Source: Pseudomonadota bacterium (GTDB taxonomy: Bacteria > Bdellovibrionota_B > Oligoflexia > Oligoflexales > JAPPIL01). From it: a stretch of DNA of 21,123 nt. The translations under genes and the position numbers were made by a program. The DNA is taken from assembly GCA_028877195.1 (NCBI GenBank), contig JAPPIL010000083.1, forward strand, positions 1-21,123, read 5' to 3'. Positions 15,532-21,123 of the stretch are shown piece by piece; within the stretch, counting starts at the first letter, position 1; each line of letters begins with the position of its first letter. The notes below the pieces were generated by a model that saw only the letters and a list, made by a program, of their open reading frames with translations, was not told the origin of the DNA and searched no databases.

Positions 15532-17622
15532 ATGTGTAGTTGCGGCGTAGACAAGATATTGAACGCAATGAACCGTATCAACAAAACAATCAAATCAAAC
15601 CCAGAACGCCCACATAATCATCCTACCATAATTGCGTGGTTAGGCATGGCGCAAGACACTTTCTGCGATGAAAGCGGGTTTTGGGCAAATATCCACCAAA
15701 AAAACATGCCACTTGCGAACACCAAGCTCTTGCCAGCCGAGTATTTTCGCCAAACCCATACACCATTGGAGTTTATCGCCCAGAAAAAATTCTTATCAAG
15801 CGGCACGTCAAGCGCAACACGAGCGGTGTCAAGCTATTCAAAGCAAGGTCTGCATCTCTATCGGCACGGGGCATTGGCAACTTTCAACTCGGTATTGCGA
15901 CACTACTGGCACGATACACCAGCACAGGGACTCTCACTCATCCCGCAAGCAAGTGCCGCACCTGATTCTAGTTTGGCAACGATGATCGCTTGGTTTGCCG
16001 CAGCTGGCACAATGACTCACACCACACCGCAAACTTTGCGAGCAGAAGTGCGCAAGCACAAGCATCACCTCTATCTATGGGGAACTGTCGCGCATTACCT
16101 GCAATTGTTTGCACAAGAATCTATCCCGCTACCTGCTGGTAGTCTCGTCTTTGAAACGGGTGGCATCAAGGCAGGTGGTGAAGATATTGACCTTGATGAA
16201 TTTCATCGACGCTTGGCAAAATTCTTTCACTGTCCGCTAACGCAAGTAATCAGCGAATATGGCATGTGCGAACTGGCTTCCCAAGCATATCGCTTTGGTG
16301 GGGTGGCAGAATTTAGATTCCCCACTTGGGTCATTCCACGCGTCAAAACTCAAGCTAACAATGTAACATCGCAAGCGTTAGCACATACAGGCACTGGTGC
16401 ACTGGTATTGTATGATTATTTGCGTTGCGATTATCCGTATTTTATTTGCACCGACGATAACGTGGCGCTCAAGGACAAAAAATTCAAACTGCTCGGCCGC
16501 GTAAGCAATGCCCCGCTACGTGGTTGCGCTCTCAACTATGCATTAGATACTAAAATTATCCCCACCCCCAGCACTGCCGATCAAAGCACCAACAACAGCA
16601 CCACTACGCATGTCCAGCAACGCACGCATATTCTGCTGCCTGCCTTGCTTAACTTTTTGCGCACCGCAGCAGAACCCGCTCTGTGCGAGGAGTTTGCTAA
16701 TCCTAAAATCGCGGCGATGACTAAAGATACCCTGCTGCGCTCTTTACCCACTGATTGGCAGCAAGCACTGATGCGCAGTCGCCCGCAATCGCCATTACCA
16801 CAACGATGGTTGTATATTTTACCCGCCAGCCATTCATTAGCAGGCATCTATCCACTATGCTTTGGCTACTGTTTAGGTCTGACAATACTGGTCAAATTGA
16901 GCGACCAACGCCGTTTGCCGTTAGTAGAAAAAATTATATCTTTACTCAATTCGCTTACACCTGCGGCAAAGATAGAAGTTCACCGTCATCGCTCAACACT
17001 AGCAAATATAGACGCAGTGCTTTGCTATGGCAGCGACACGACCCTCACAAATCTGCGTAACGCATACCCTAACCTGCCATTTGCTGGGTTTGGCACGCAC
17101 ACTACCGTCGCAGTCATCGCTGCCCACGAATTGCCTGACCTCCAAGCAAAAATAAGCGAAGATGTCTGCGCCGTCGCACAGCGCGGTTGTTTTGCGGTGC
17201 GAATTTTATTTTGTCTCGGCAACGATATTGAAGAGGCAGCGGTGTTGAACCTCCAAGCATCGTTGTCAGCGTATGATTTGCCTGTGCTATCTACGGTTGA
17301 ACGCCATCGCTACCAGCAACTAGGTGCAAGGTTTTGCGGCAAGCAACCGTTTCAATGCCCCATCTTGACTCTAGATGCAAGTAGTGAACTTGAACCGCTG
17401 CTGCCGCACGACACAAGTGTTCTGCCGTTACTGTTGGTGCGCGATAAAAAACTACTGATGGAATTTTTACAACGGTATCACACGATAAAAACCATTGCCT
17501 GTAGCGATAGTCAAGCATTCACGTTAGCGGGCAAGGTTAGCGTGAAGATTGGTGCTACCAGCGCACAGGTTTGGAATGGGAGGCATGAGGGACGCACTCT
17601 GTTTGCGACGGAAAAATGTTAG
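15532..17622 (+). CDS. LuxE-LuxC fusion: acyl-protein synthetase / acyl-CoA reductase
   Basis: A 696-residue two-domain protein. Residues about 60-345 match LuxE (acyl-protein synthetase, adenylates fatty acids): SSGTSS at 89-94, FETGG at 207-211, SEYGM at 241-245, DYPYFICTDD near 300, and GRVSNAPLRGC from 322. Residues from about 420 match LuxC (acyl reductase): DAVLCYGSDTTL, and the catalytic-Cys region QRGC with Cys553. A polar Asn/Thr-rich linker joins them. In bioluminescent bacteria these are separate subunits of the fatty acid reductase complex that makes long-chain aldehyde; here they are one chain, so a free acid may be activated and reduced to aldehyde in one protein. No luxAB is present. 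The alternative ATG at 15568 would leave more promoter space. The stop lies inside the queA start (7-bp overlap). Confidence 0.85.
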   Translation: MCSCGVDKILNAMNRINKTIKSNPERPHNHPTIIAWLGMAQDTFCDESGFWANIHQKNMPLANTKLLPAEYFRQTHTPLEFIAQKKFLSSGTSSATRAVSSYSKQGLHLYRHGALATFNSVLRHYWHDTPAQGLSLIPQASAAPDSSLATMIAWFAAAGTMTHTTPQTLRAEVRKHKHHLYLWGTVAHYLQLFAQESIPLPAGSLVFETGGIKAGGEDIDLDEFHRRLAKFFHCPLTQVISEYGMCELASQAYRFGGVAEFRFPTWVIPRVKTQANNVTSQALAHTGTGALVLYDYLRCDYPYFICTDDNVALKDKKFKLLGRVSNAPLRGCALNYALDTKIIPTPSTADQSTNNSTTTHVQQRTHILLPALLNFLRTAAEPALCEEFANPKIAAMTKDTLLRSLPTDWQQALMRSRPQSPLPQRWLYILPASHSLAGIYPLCFGYCLGLTILVKLSDQRRLPLVEKIISLLNSLTPAAKIEVHRHRSTLANIDAVLCYGSDTTLTNLRNAYPNLPFAGFGTHTTVAVIAAHELPDLQAKISEDVCAVAQRGCFAVRILFCLGNDIEEAAVLNLQASLSAYDLPVLSTVERHRYQQLGARFCGKQPFQCPILTLDASSELEPLLPHDTSVLPLLLVRDKKLLMEFLQRYHTIKTIACSDSQAFTLAGKVSVKIGATSAQVWNGRHEGRTLFATEKC

Positions 17623-18680
17623 CCATTCCACCTGAACTCATCGCCCATAACCCTGTTCAACGTGGCAAAGCAAGATTGCTGCATCGCATGCTTGATGGGC
17701 AGTTGCACGATTGTCGGTTTGCTCAACTTGCGGAAGTATTGCCGTTTAAATCTTTGCTCGTTCTCAATGATACCAAAGTGTTTCCAGCTCGCATTTGTGC
17801 GGCGGGGTTTGAGTTTTTACTACTCGGACTACCGACACCCAGCAACGACAGTCTGCACGCAAGCGGTGGCAAAGAAAGTAGCTCGGTTAGTTATCGCTGT
17901 GAAGCGCTGGTCAAACCGAGCAAGAAGCTGCGATTTACACAAGTTATACAAGTTGATTCGGCAGTGCGTATTGTTGTCGCAGGCAAACGTAGCGTTGCCA
18001 AGCATGCTATCTATCAACTTCACATCACCACTAGCGCTGGCGTTGATTTTTACGATTGGTTGGAACAGCATGGCAACACCCCGCTACCGCCCTACATCAA
18101 GGACAGCAGCAGTCAGGTCGAATATCAAACGGATTACGCTAAACATCGTGGCTCGGTCGCTGCACCGACTGCTGGCCTACACTTTACTCGTGAGCATCTG
18201 ATGCGTTTACAAAGTGTTGGCATCGACCACTGTTACTTGACTTTACATGTCAGTGCGGGGACGTTCTTGCCGATTAGAACCGCCAATCCAGCCGAACATC
18301 AGCTTTTACCAGAGCGCTACTGTGTGCCGCAAGCAAGTGTTGCAAAAATCAACGCTGCCCGACGACAGGGGCAAGAGATTATCGCAGTTGGCACAACAAG
18401 TTTGCGAGCATTAGAAAGTTTTATGCGCCAGACTACAGCACGAGCAGACACTTGGTATGAGACCGACCTTTATTTGCACCCACAAGCACCGCTGCGTTCA
18501 CAGCTGTTCAGCGGTTTGATAACCAACTTTCATCAACCCTCCTCGACTCTGTTTCAGCTTATCTGTGCATTGATCGGTGCACCAGAAGCCGAGCGTATGT
18601 ATCAGCATGCGATCAAACAAAACTACCGCTTCTATAGTTTCGGCGACAGTTGTTTCTTTGAGCTGGCAGCTAGGAAATAA
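17616..18680 (+). CDS. queA: S-adenosylmethionine:tRNA ribosyltransferase-isomerase
   Basis: Adds the cyclopentenediol part of queuosine to tRNA, using the ribosyl of S-adenosylmethionine. 354 residues with the family signatures: LVLNDTKVFPARI, PPYI with TDYAK, SVAAPTAGLHFT, LHVSAGTFLPI, AVGTTSLRALES, and LITNFHQPSSTLFQLICAL. The N-terminus is a few residues shorter than usual (begins MLAIPPELIAHNP). An insert rich in Ser/Gly (about residues 75-90) is visible. The ATG lies inside the end of the LuxE-LuxC gene (ATGTTAG), so translation is probably coupled to it. Other queuosine genes (tgt, yajC, secD) are not adjacent. Confidence 0.95.
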   Translation: MLAIPPELIAHNPVQRGKARLLHRMLDGQLHDCRFAQLAEVLPFKSLLVLNDTKVFPARICAAGFEFLLLGLPTPSNDSLHASGGKESSSVSYRCEALVKPSKKLRFTQVIQVDSAVRIVVAGKRSVAKHAIYQLHITTSAGVDFYDWLEQHGNTPLPPYIKDSSSQVEYQTDYAKHRGSVAAPTAGLHFTREHLMRLQSVGIDHCYLTLHVSAGTFLPIRTANPAEHQLLPERYCVPQASVAKINAARRQGQEIIAVGTTSLRALESFMRQTTARADTWYETDLYLHPQAPLRSQLFSGLITNFHQPSSTLFQLICALIGAPEAERMYQHAIKQNYRFYSFGDSCFFELAARK

Positions 18681-18686
18681 AAAGCT

Positions 18687-18715
18687 TTGACAAACTACGT
18701 AGCTTGTCCTACTTA
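18687..18715 (+). promoter_or_regulatory. promoter-like TTGACA-N17-TACTTA before the exported orphan
   Basis: A perfect -35 (TTGACA, 18687-18692) has a 17-bp spacer, but the -10 (TACTTA) matches poorly. Within the spacer is a near-palindrome (ACAAACTACGTAGCTTGT, 18690-18707). It could drive the gene at 18751, 35 bp downstream. Confidence 0.35.
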
Positions 18716-18750
18716 CGCCTGCGTGTTTAAACTCGAATAAGGATACCATT

Positions 18751-19362
18751 ATGAAACTAGTCATCGCCCTGTCGCTATCATTGCTGCTGTTTAGCCAAGT
18801 TTCAGTTGGCAGAGGTATTGCTGGTGGCATCGTCAGCAAAATTGGACAGACTGCTGTCGGCAAAAAAGCTCTCGGTATTGTCGGTGCTGGTATCATCGCC
18901 TGCTCTGGTCTTCTTGGTTGCGACAATAGTGGCCGCGTTATAGTTGATGATGTGATCAGAGAAGATGCTTCCTATAATAATAAGTATGCGGAGTTTGTTG
19001 AGTTTGAGATCGACGGCGAATACTACATGCTCTACATCGAAGAGACTGACACGGGTGAGCTGCTTGTTGAATACGATGACCAGTATGGGCGCTTGGTTTT
19101 TCTTCAACAGTCGATCGGTGAATTTGTTCCTGACCATCGCGATATCGGTAGAGATGCTTATTTTATTGATGTTGTGAATAGCCGTGATGTCTATCTTGAT
19201 GGCGTGGTTATCGACGTTACTGATAACGACTACTATGTCATTGAGATATATCAGCATACTGATGTTGATACGGGAGTTGAATCGCCTTACGTGCGCTCAT
19301 ATCGGCGCTTGGTTCACAAGTCGTTGCTGGTTGACGATGGTGGTTTCCAGTTTTATGACTAG
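18751..19362 (+). CDS. acidic exported protein of unknown function
   Basis: A 203-residue protein with a good N-terminal signal peptide (MKLVIALSLSLLLFSQVSVG), and a second hydrophobic stretch with Gly/Ala (about residues 35-57) ending LLGC. From there the chain is acidic and rich in Asp, Tyr and Val (for example VTDNDYYVIEIY). A strong SD-like AAGGA lies 7 nt before the ATG. I recognise no family. It could be a secreted or surface-anchored protein; the LLGC is not at the usual lipobox position unless the signal peptide is longer than it looks. Flanked by queA and tRNA-Arg. The real gene call is well supported by RBS and signal peptide; function unknown. Confidence 0.65.
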   Translation: MKLVIALSLSLLLFSQVSVGRGIAGGIVSKIGQTAVGKKALGIVGAGIIACSGLLGCDNSGRVIVDDVIREDASYNNKYAEFVEFEIDGEYYMLYIEETDTGELLVEYDDQYGRLVFLQQSIGEFVPDHRDIGRDAYFIDVVNSRDVYLDGVVIDVTDNDYYVIEIYQHTDVDTGVESPYVRSYRRLVHKSLLVDDGGFQFYD

Positions 19363-19380
19363 CTAGATGATATAAGCATA

Positions 19381-19403
19381 GGGGCTTTCTTTCGATTAGC
19401 CCC
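19381..19403. other. hairpin after the exported orphan
   Basis: GGGGCT-N11-AGCCCC, 6 bp. It lies 18 bp past the stop codon. No T-run follows, so it is at best a weak terminator. A perfect 12-bp palindrome (AACGTATACGTT, 19465-19476) lies before the tRNA and may hold its -10 region. Confidence 0.35.
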
Positions 19404-19487
19404 CCCTGCTGCACACGCAACACACCCTCCTAGTCCTCTTGCTAAACACAGGCAGGCTCTGTTAAACGTATACGTTCATCAGATACT

Positions 19488-19561
19488 GGCCCCGTAGCTC
19501 AACTGGATAGAGCATCGGCCTTCTAAGCCGACGGTTTCCCGTTCAAGTCGGGACGGGGTCG
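19488..19561 (+). tRNA. tRNA-Arg (anticodon TCT)
   Basis: Full cloverleaf: acceptor GGCCCCG with CGGGGTC (one G-T pair), D arm GCTC/GAGC, anticodon stem TCGGC/GCCGA with loop CTTCTAA (TCT at 19522-19524), a 5-nt variable region, T arm TCCCG/CGGGA with loop TTCAAGT, and discriminator G. The CCA is not encoded (CAT follows). It reads AGA codons. tRNA genes are common integration sites, and the next gene is defence-like, but no duplicated 3' end of this tRNA is visible in the window. Confidence 0.95.
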
Positions 19562-19638
19562 CATTTTTATTTATATAAAGGTTATGGGGCAAGCGCCTCT
19601 TCTAGTGCATCCCCTATAGTTGAGAGGACAAAACAGAC

Positions 19639-20724
19639 ATGAATATCTCCAGAGACGAGCTGTATAGGGTTATTCGAGAACTAAAGCAAAAAATTTTAGA
19701 AGTAGAGCGCTCATCACAAAAGATTAGCGAACAAGACACTAGGCAAGGACTGATCAATCCTTTGTTGCAAGTGCTGGGCTGGGATTTAGCTGATTTCGAC
19801 ATCGTAAGGTGTGAGTTTAGACCCCCAGGTTTTCGTGATGCGATGGACTATGTTTTCTTCTATCTAACAGACAAGGAAAAGCCTGCCCTGCTGATTGAAG
19901 CCAAGCGACTTGGAACGAACCTTAACAATGGCAAAATTATCAAGCAACTGTGTGCTAATATGGGGCAAGCTGGTGCGCAATGGGGAATACTAACTGATGG
20001 CAACAAGTATGTCATGTATAACTCCGCTGCGTCCTCAAATTTTGAAGAACAAAAATACCTCACTTTGCAGATAAGCGCAGTTGATACTGATGATGGGTTG
20101 CCAATCGACCAGTTAGCTGACCAATTGATCGCAGTGATAAGTCGCAACTCATTGGAAAGAAATAACATCCAAGAATTCTATAAAAAACAGGCTATAAACA
20201 TACATGTAGAGGAAGCGATGTGCTCGCTATTCTCCGAACCATTTGACACTTTAGCGCAGGCCATTCAACGTGAGTTCAAGCAAGAGCGGGTTGCTGACCC
20301 AAGTCTGCGGATAACAAAGAAACAAATCATAGAATACATTGAGTCAATGAAAGATGAGGAGGGGCGGCTTCCTGTTCAGCTTGATGATATTAGCTCTTAT
20401 GCACCGCCATGCGACAGCCATGATGTTGGCAGAAATGTAAAAAGATATGTCAAGATAACTGACTTGCTCAACAAGGGACTGATACAGCCTGGCGACAACT
20501 GGAAAATGACCTATAAGGGTGAAATCACCTGGGGACGCATTACCGCCAACGGCAAGCTACAAATAAACGATAAAGCGTATCTTACTCCCTCCGCTGCTGC
20601 CTCCGCGGTAACTGGTCGTAGCTGTTCAGGCTGGAACTGTTGGCATTTCAAAGATGAGCATGGGCACTGGCTTAAAATTTCCGTTTTACGCGACGAGTGG
20701 GAGAAATTGCAGCAGGATAGATAG
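19639..20724 (+). CDS. HsdR_N-like nuclease fused to RAMA domain (putative modification-sensing restriction protein)
   Basis: A 361-residue protein. The N-terminal part resembles the nuclease domain of type I restriction R subunits: an initial coiled coil, LINPLLQVLGWDL, then Asp70 in MDYVFFY and Glu87-Ala-Lys89 (LLIEAKRLG), the PD-(D/E)XK active site, then GILTDGNKYVMY. The C-terminal part (about residues 273-345) reads ITDLLNKGLIQPGD ... GRITANGKLQI ... YLTPSAAASAVTG ... GWNCWHF, a clear RAMA domain, a fold predicted to recognise modified DNA bases. There is no helicase, methylase or specificity subunit, so it is not a type I system. It might act like a type IV, modification-dependent nuclease. 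SD-like GAGGA lies 10 nt upstream of the ATG. Confidence 0.75.
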   Translation: MNISRDELYRVIRELKQKILEVERSSQKISEQDTRQGLINPLLQVLGWDLADFDIVRCEFRPPGFRDAMDYVFFYLTDKEKPALLIEAKRLGTNLNNGKIIKQLCANMGQAGAQWGILTDGNKYVMYNSAASSNFEEQKYLTLQISAVDTDDGLPIDQLADQLIAVISRNSLERNNIQEFYKKQAINIHVEEAMCSLFSEPFDTLAQAIQREFKQERVADPSLRITKKQIIEYIESMKDEEGRLPVQLDDISSYAPPCDSHDVGRNVKRYVKITDLLNKGLIQPGDNWKMTYKGEITWGRITANGKLQINDKAYLTPSAAASAVTGRSCSGWNCWHFKDEHGHWLKISVLRDEWEKLQQDR

Positions 20725-20768
20725 GACTCTCGCATTTTTCAGAGGGCAACTCCAAGGGGGGTAACTGC

Positions 20769-20812
20769 GGCTTTGTTGCATAAGTAATGCCTATTTTTGT
20801 TTGTATGCGGAG
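20769..20812 (+). repeat. 44-bp IS-end-like dispersed repeat, right copy
   Basis: Starts GGCTTTGTTGCATAAGT and ends GTATGCGGAG; it is an inverted, 35-of-44 match to 47-90. It lies 44 bp after the stop of the nuclease-RAMA gene. The space 20725-20768 shows nothing. Confidence 0.6.
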
Positions 20813-20815
20813 AGA

Positions 20816-20841
20816 GTTAGTCGCTCTACGAGCGACAGACT
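20816..20841. repeat. 26-bp dispersed hairpin repeat, copy 2
   Basis: The stem is a perfect 7 bp here (GTCGCTC/GAGCGAC with loop TAC, 20820-20836). Relative to the copy at 606-631, one pair changes from T-G to T-A and the loop differs, so base pairing, not sequence, is kept. Confidence 0.6.
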
Positions 20842-20855
20842 CTGCGCTCATTCGG

Positions 20856-20879
20856 AAAAACCAAGCAAGCTTGGTTTTT
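20856..20879. terminator. intrinsic-terminator-like hairpin
   Basis: A 10-bp stem AAAAACCAAG/CTTGGTTTTT with a CAAG loop. The A-tract before and the T-tract after the stem would make it work on either strand. The GC content is low for a strong terminator. It could end the nuclease-RAMA transcript. Confidence 0.55.
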
Positions 20880-20907
20880 GCCTCATTTCACTTGAGTTCC
20901 CCCTCCT

Positions 20908-20929
20908 GAACATGCCTTTTGGCATGTTC
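20908..20929. other. perfect 9-bp hairpin with TTTT loop
   Basis: GAACATGCC, loop TTTT, GGCATGTTC. It is the third hairpin within 110 bp and lies just before the 128-bp tandem repeat. No U-tract, so not a classical terminator. Confidence 0.5.
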
Positions 20930-20949
20930 CTGCTCTCCCCCTCATATGA

Positions 20950-21081
20950 ATGACCGCTGAACAAGAGAAGAAGTGGTTTTTTTGGTTTGATCATATCGTG
21001 GACTTTCAACCTCATATCCGTGCGTTGGTTAACACATTAAGTTTAGTCCGAATGGCGTTATCCTTAATCTCATATGAATGA
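20950..21081 (+). CDS. 43-residue ORF in the 128-bp repeat
   Basis: Starts MTAEQEKKWFFWFDH, then a hydrophobic, mildly basic C-terminal half (ALVNTLSLVRMALSLISYE), and ends in TGA. The stop overlaps the ATG of the next copy (ATGA at 21078-21081), so 44 codons minus the 4-nt overlap give exactly the 128-bp period. No SD sequence is visible. The sequence could suit a small membrane-active peptide, but it may also be a non-coding repeat. Confidence 0.3.
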   Translation: MTAEQEKKWFFWFDHIVDFQPHIRALVNTLSLVRMALSLISYE

Positions 21082-21123
21082 CCGCTGAACAAGAGAAGAA
21101 GTGGTTTTTTTGGTTTGATCATA
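21078..21123 (+). CDS. second copy of the 43-residue ORF (cut by the window edge)
   Basis: The first 15 codons are visible and are identical to the copy at 20950. The rest lies beyond the window. Confidence 0.25.
   Translation, partial: MTAEQEKKWFFWFDH

Larger units (their letters stand above)
20941..21123 (+). repeat. 128-bp tandem repeat, 1.4 units visible
   Basis: The 55 bases 20941-20995 recur without change at 21069-21123, where the window ends. The period is 128 bp, which is not a multiple of 3. More units may follow outside the window. The unit contains a small ORF (see 20950-21081). Confidence 0.9.

Noticed and set aside
15532..17622. Bioluminescence operon
   Set aside because: No luxA or luxB, and LuxE and LuxC are fused.
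19381..19403. Intrinsic terminator after the exported orphan
   Set aside because: The stem is only 6 bp and no T-run follows; kept only as a hairpin.
19488..19561. Integration att site at tRNA-Arg
   Set aside because: No direct repeat of the tRNA 3' end and no integrase are seen in the window.
19639..20724. Complete type I restriction system
   Set aside because: The helicase part of HsdR, and hsdM and hsdS, are missing; the C-terminal half is RAMA instead.
47..20812. Composite transposon bounded by the IS-like ends
   Set aside because: No transposase is present, and the interval holds housekeeping genes (asnS, scpA, queA).

Overview
This is a bacterial chromosome segment with a mix of housekeeping genes and small accessory genes. 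Compact spacing, coding on both strands, overlapping start/stop codons and the gene content (AddA/AddB-type nucleases, AsnRS, ScpA, QueA, a class II HMG-CoA reductase, Tad-type secretin parts, a MerC-domain protein) suggest a proteobacterium, probably gammaproteobacterial. That placement is inference; no rRNA or other strong phylogenetic marker is present. Several genes use TTG starts (merC-like, HMG-CoA reductase, the FAD oxidoreductase, scpA).

Layout. 1-2800: IS-end-like repeats, a MerC-domain membrane protein, a reverse-strand AAA_14/DUF4143 ATPase, and an orphan lipoprotein followed by a start-less open frame. 2853-8374: addB then addA (recombinational repair nuclease-helicase), separated by three perfectly phased 71-bp tandem units. 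Each unit encodes a complete 20-residue micro-ORF that begins like AddA itself. 8393-10804 (reverse): a four-gene, mostly overlapping cluster with two small membrane-anchored proteins, a CpaB/RcpC-like protein and a CpaC/RcpA-like secretin, which looks like part of a Tad/Flp pilus or secretion apparatus. 10916-12154: class II HMG-CoA reductase. 12187-15504 (reverse): scpA, asnS and a DAO-family FAD oxidoreductase. 15532-18680: a LuxE-LuxC fusion (fatty acid activation plus acyl reduction) overlapping queA (queuosine tRNA modification). 18751-19362: an acidic exported orphan. 19488-19561: tRNA-Arg(TCT). 19639-20724: a stand-alone HsdR_N-like nuclease fused to a RAMA domain, a likely modification-sensing restriction or defence protein. 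20725-21123: a gene-free stretch of hairpins and dispersed repeats, then a 128-bp tandem repeat whose unit encodes a 43-residue ORF with ATGA stop/start overlap into the next copy. The repeat runs off the window edge.

The most unusual signals are the two tandem arrays of tiny ORFs (before addA, and at the right edge), the LuxE-LuxC fusion coupled to queA, the nuclease-RAMA protein beside a tRNA gene, and a 44-bp IS-end-like repeat in inverted orientation near both ends of the window. No transposase, CRISPR array, rRNA or luciferase gene is present.
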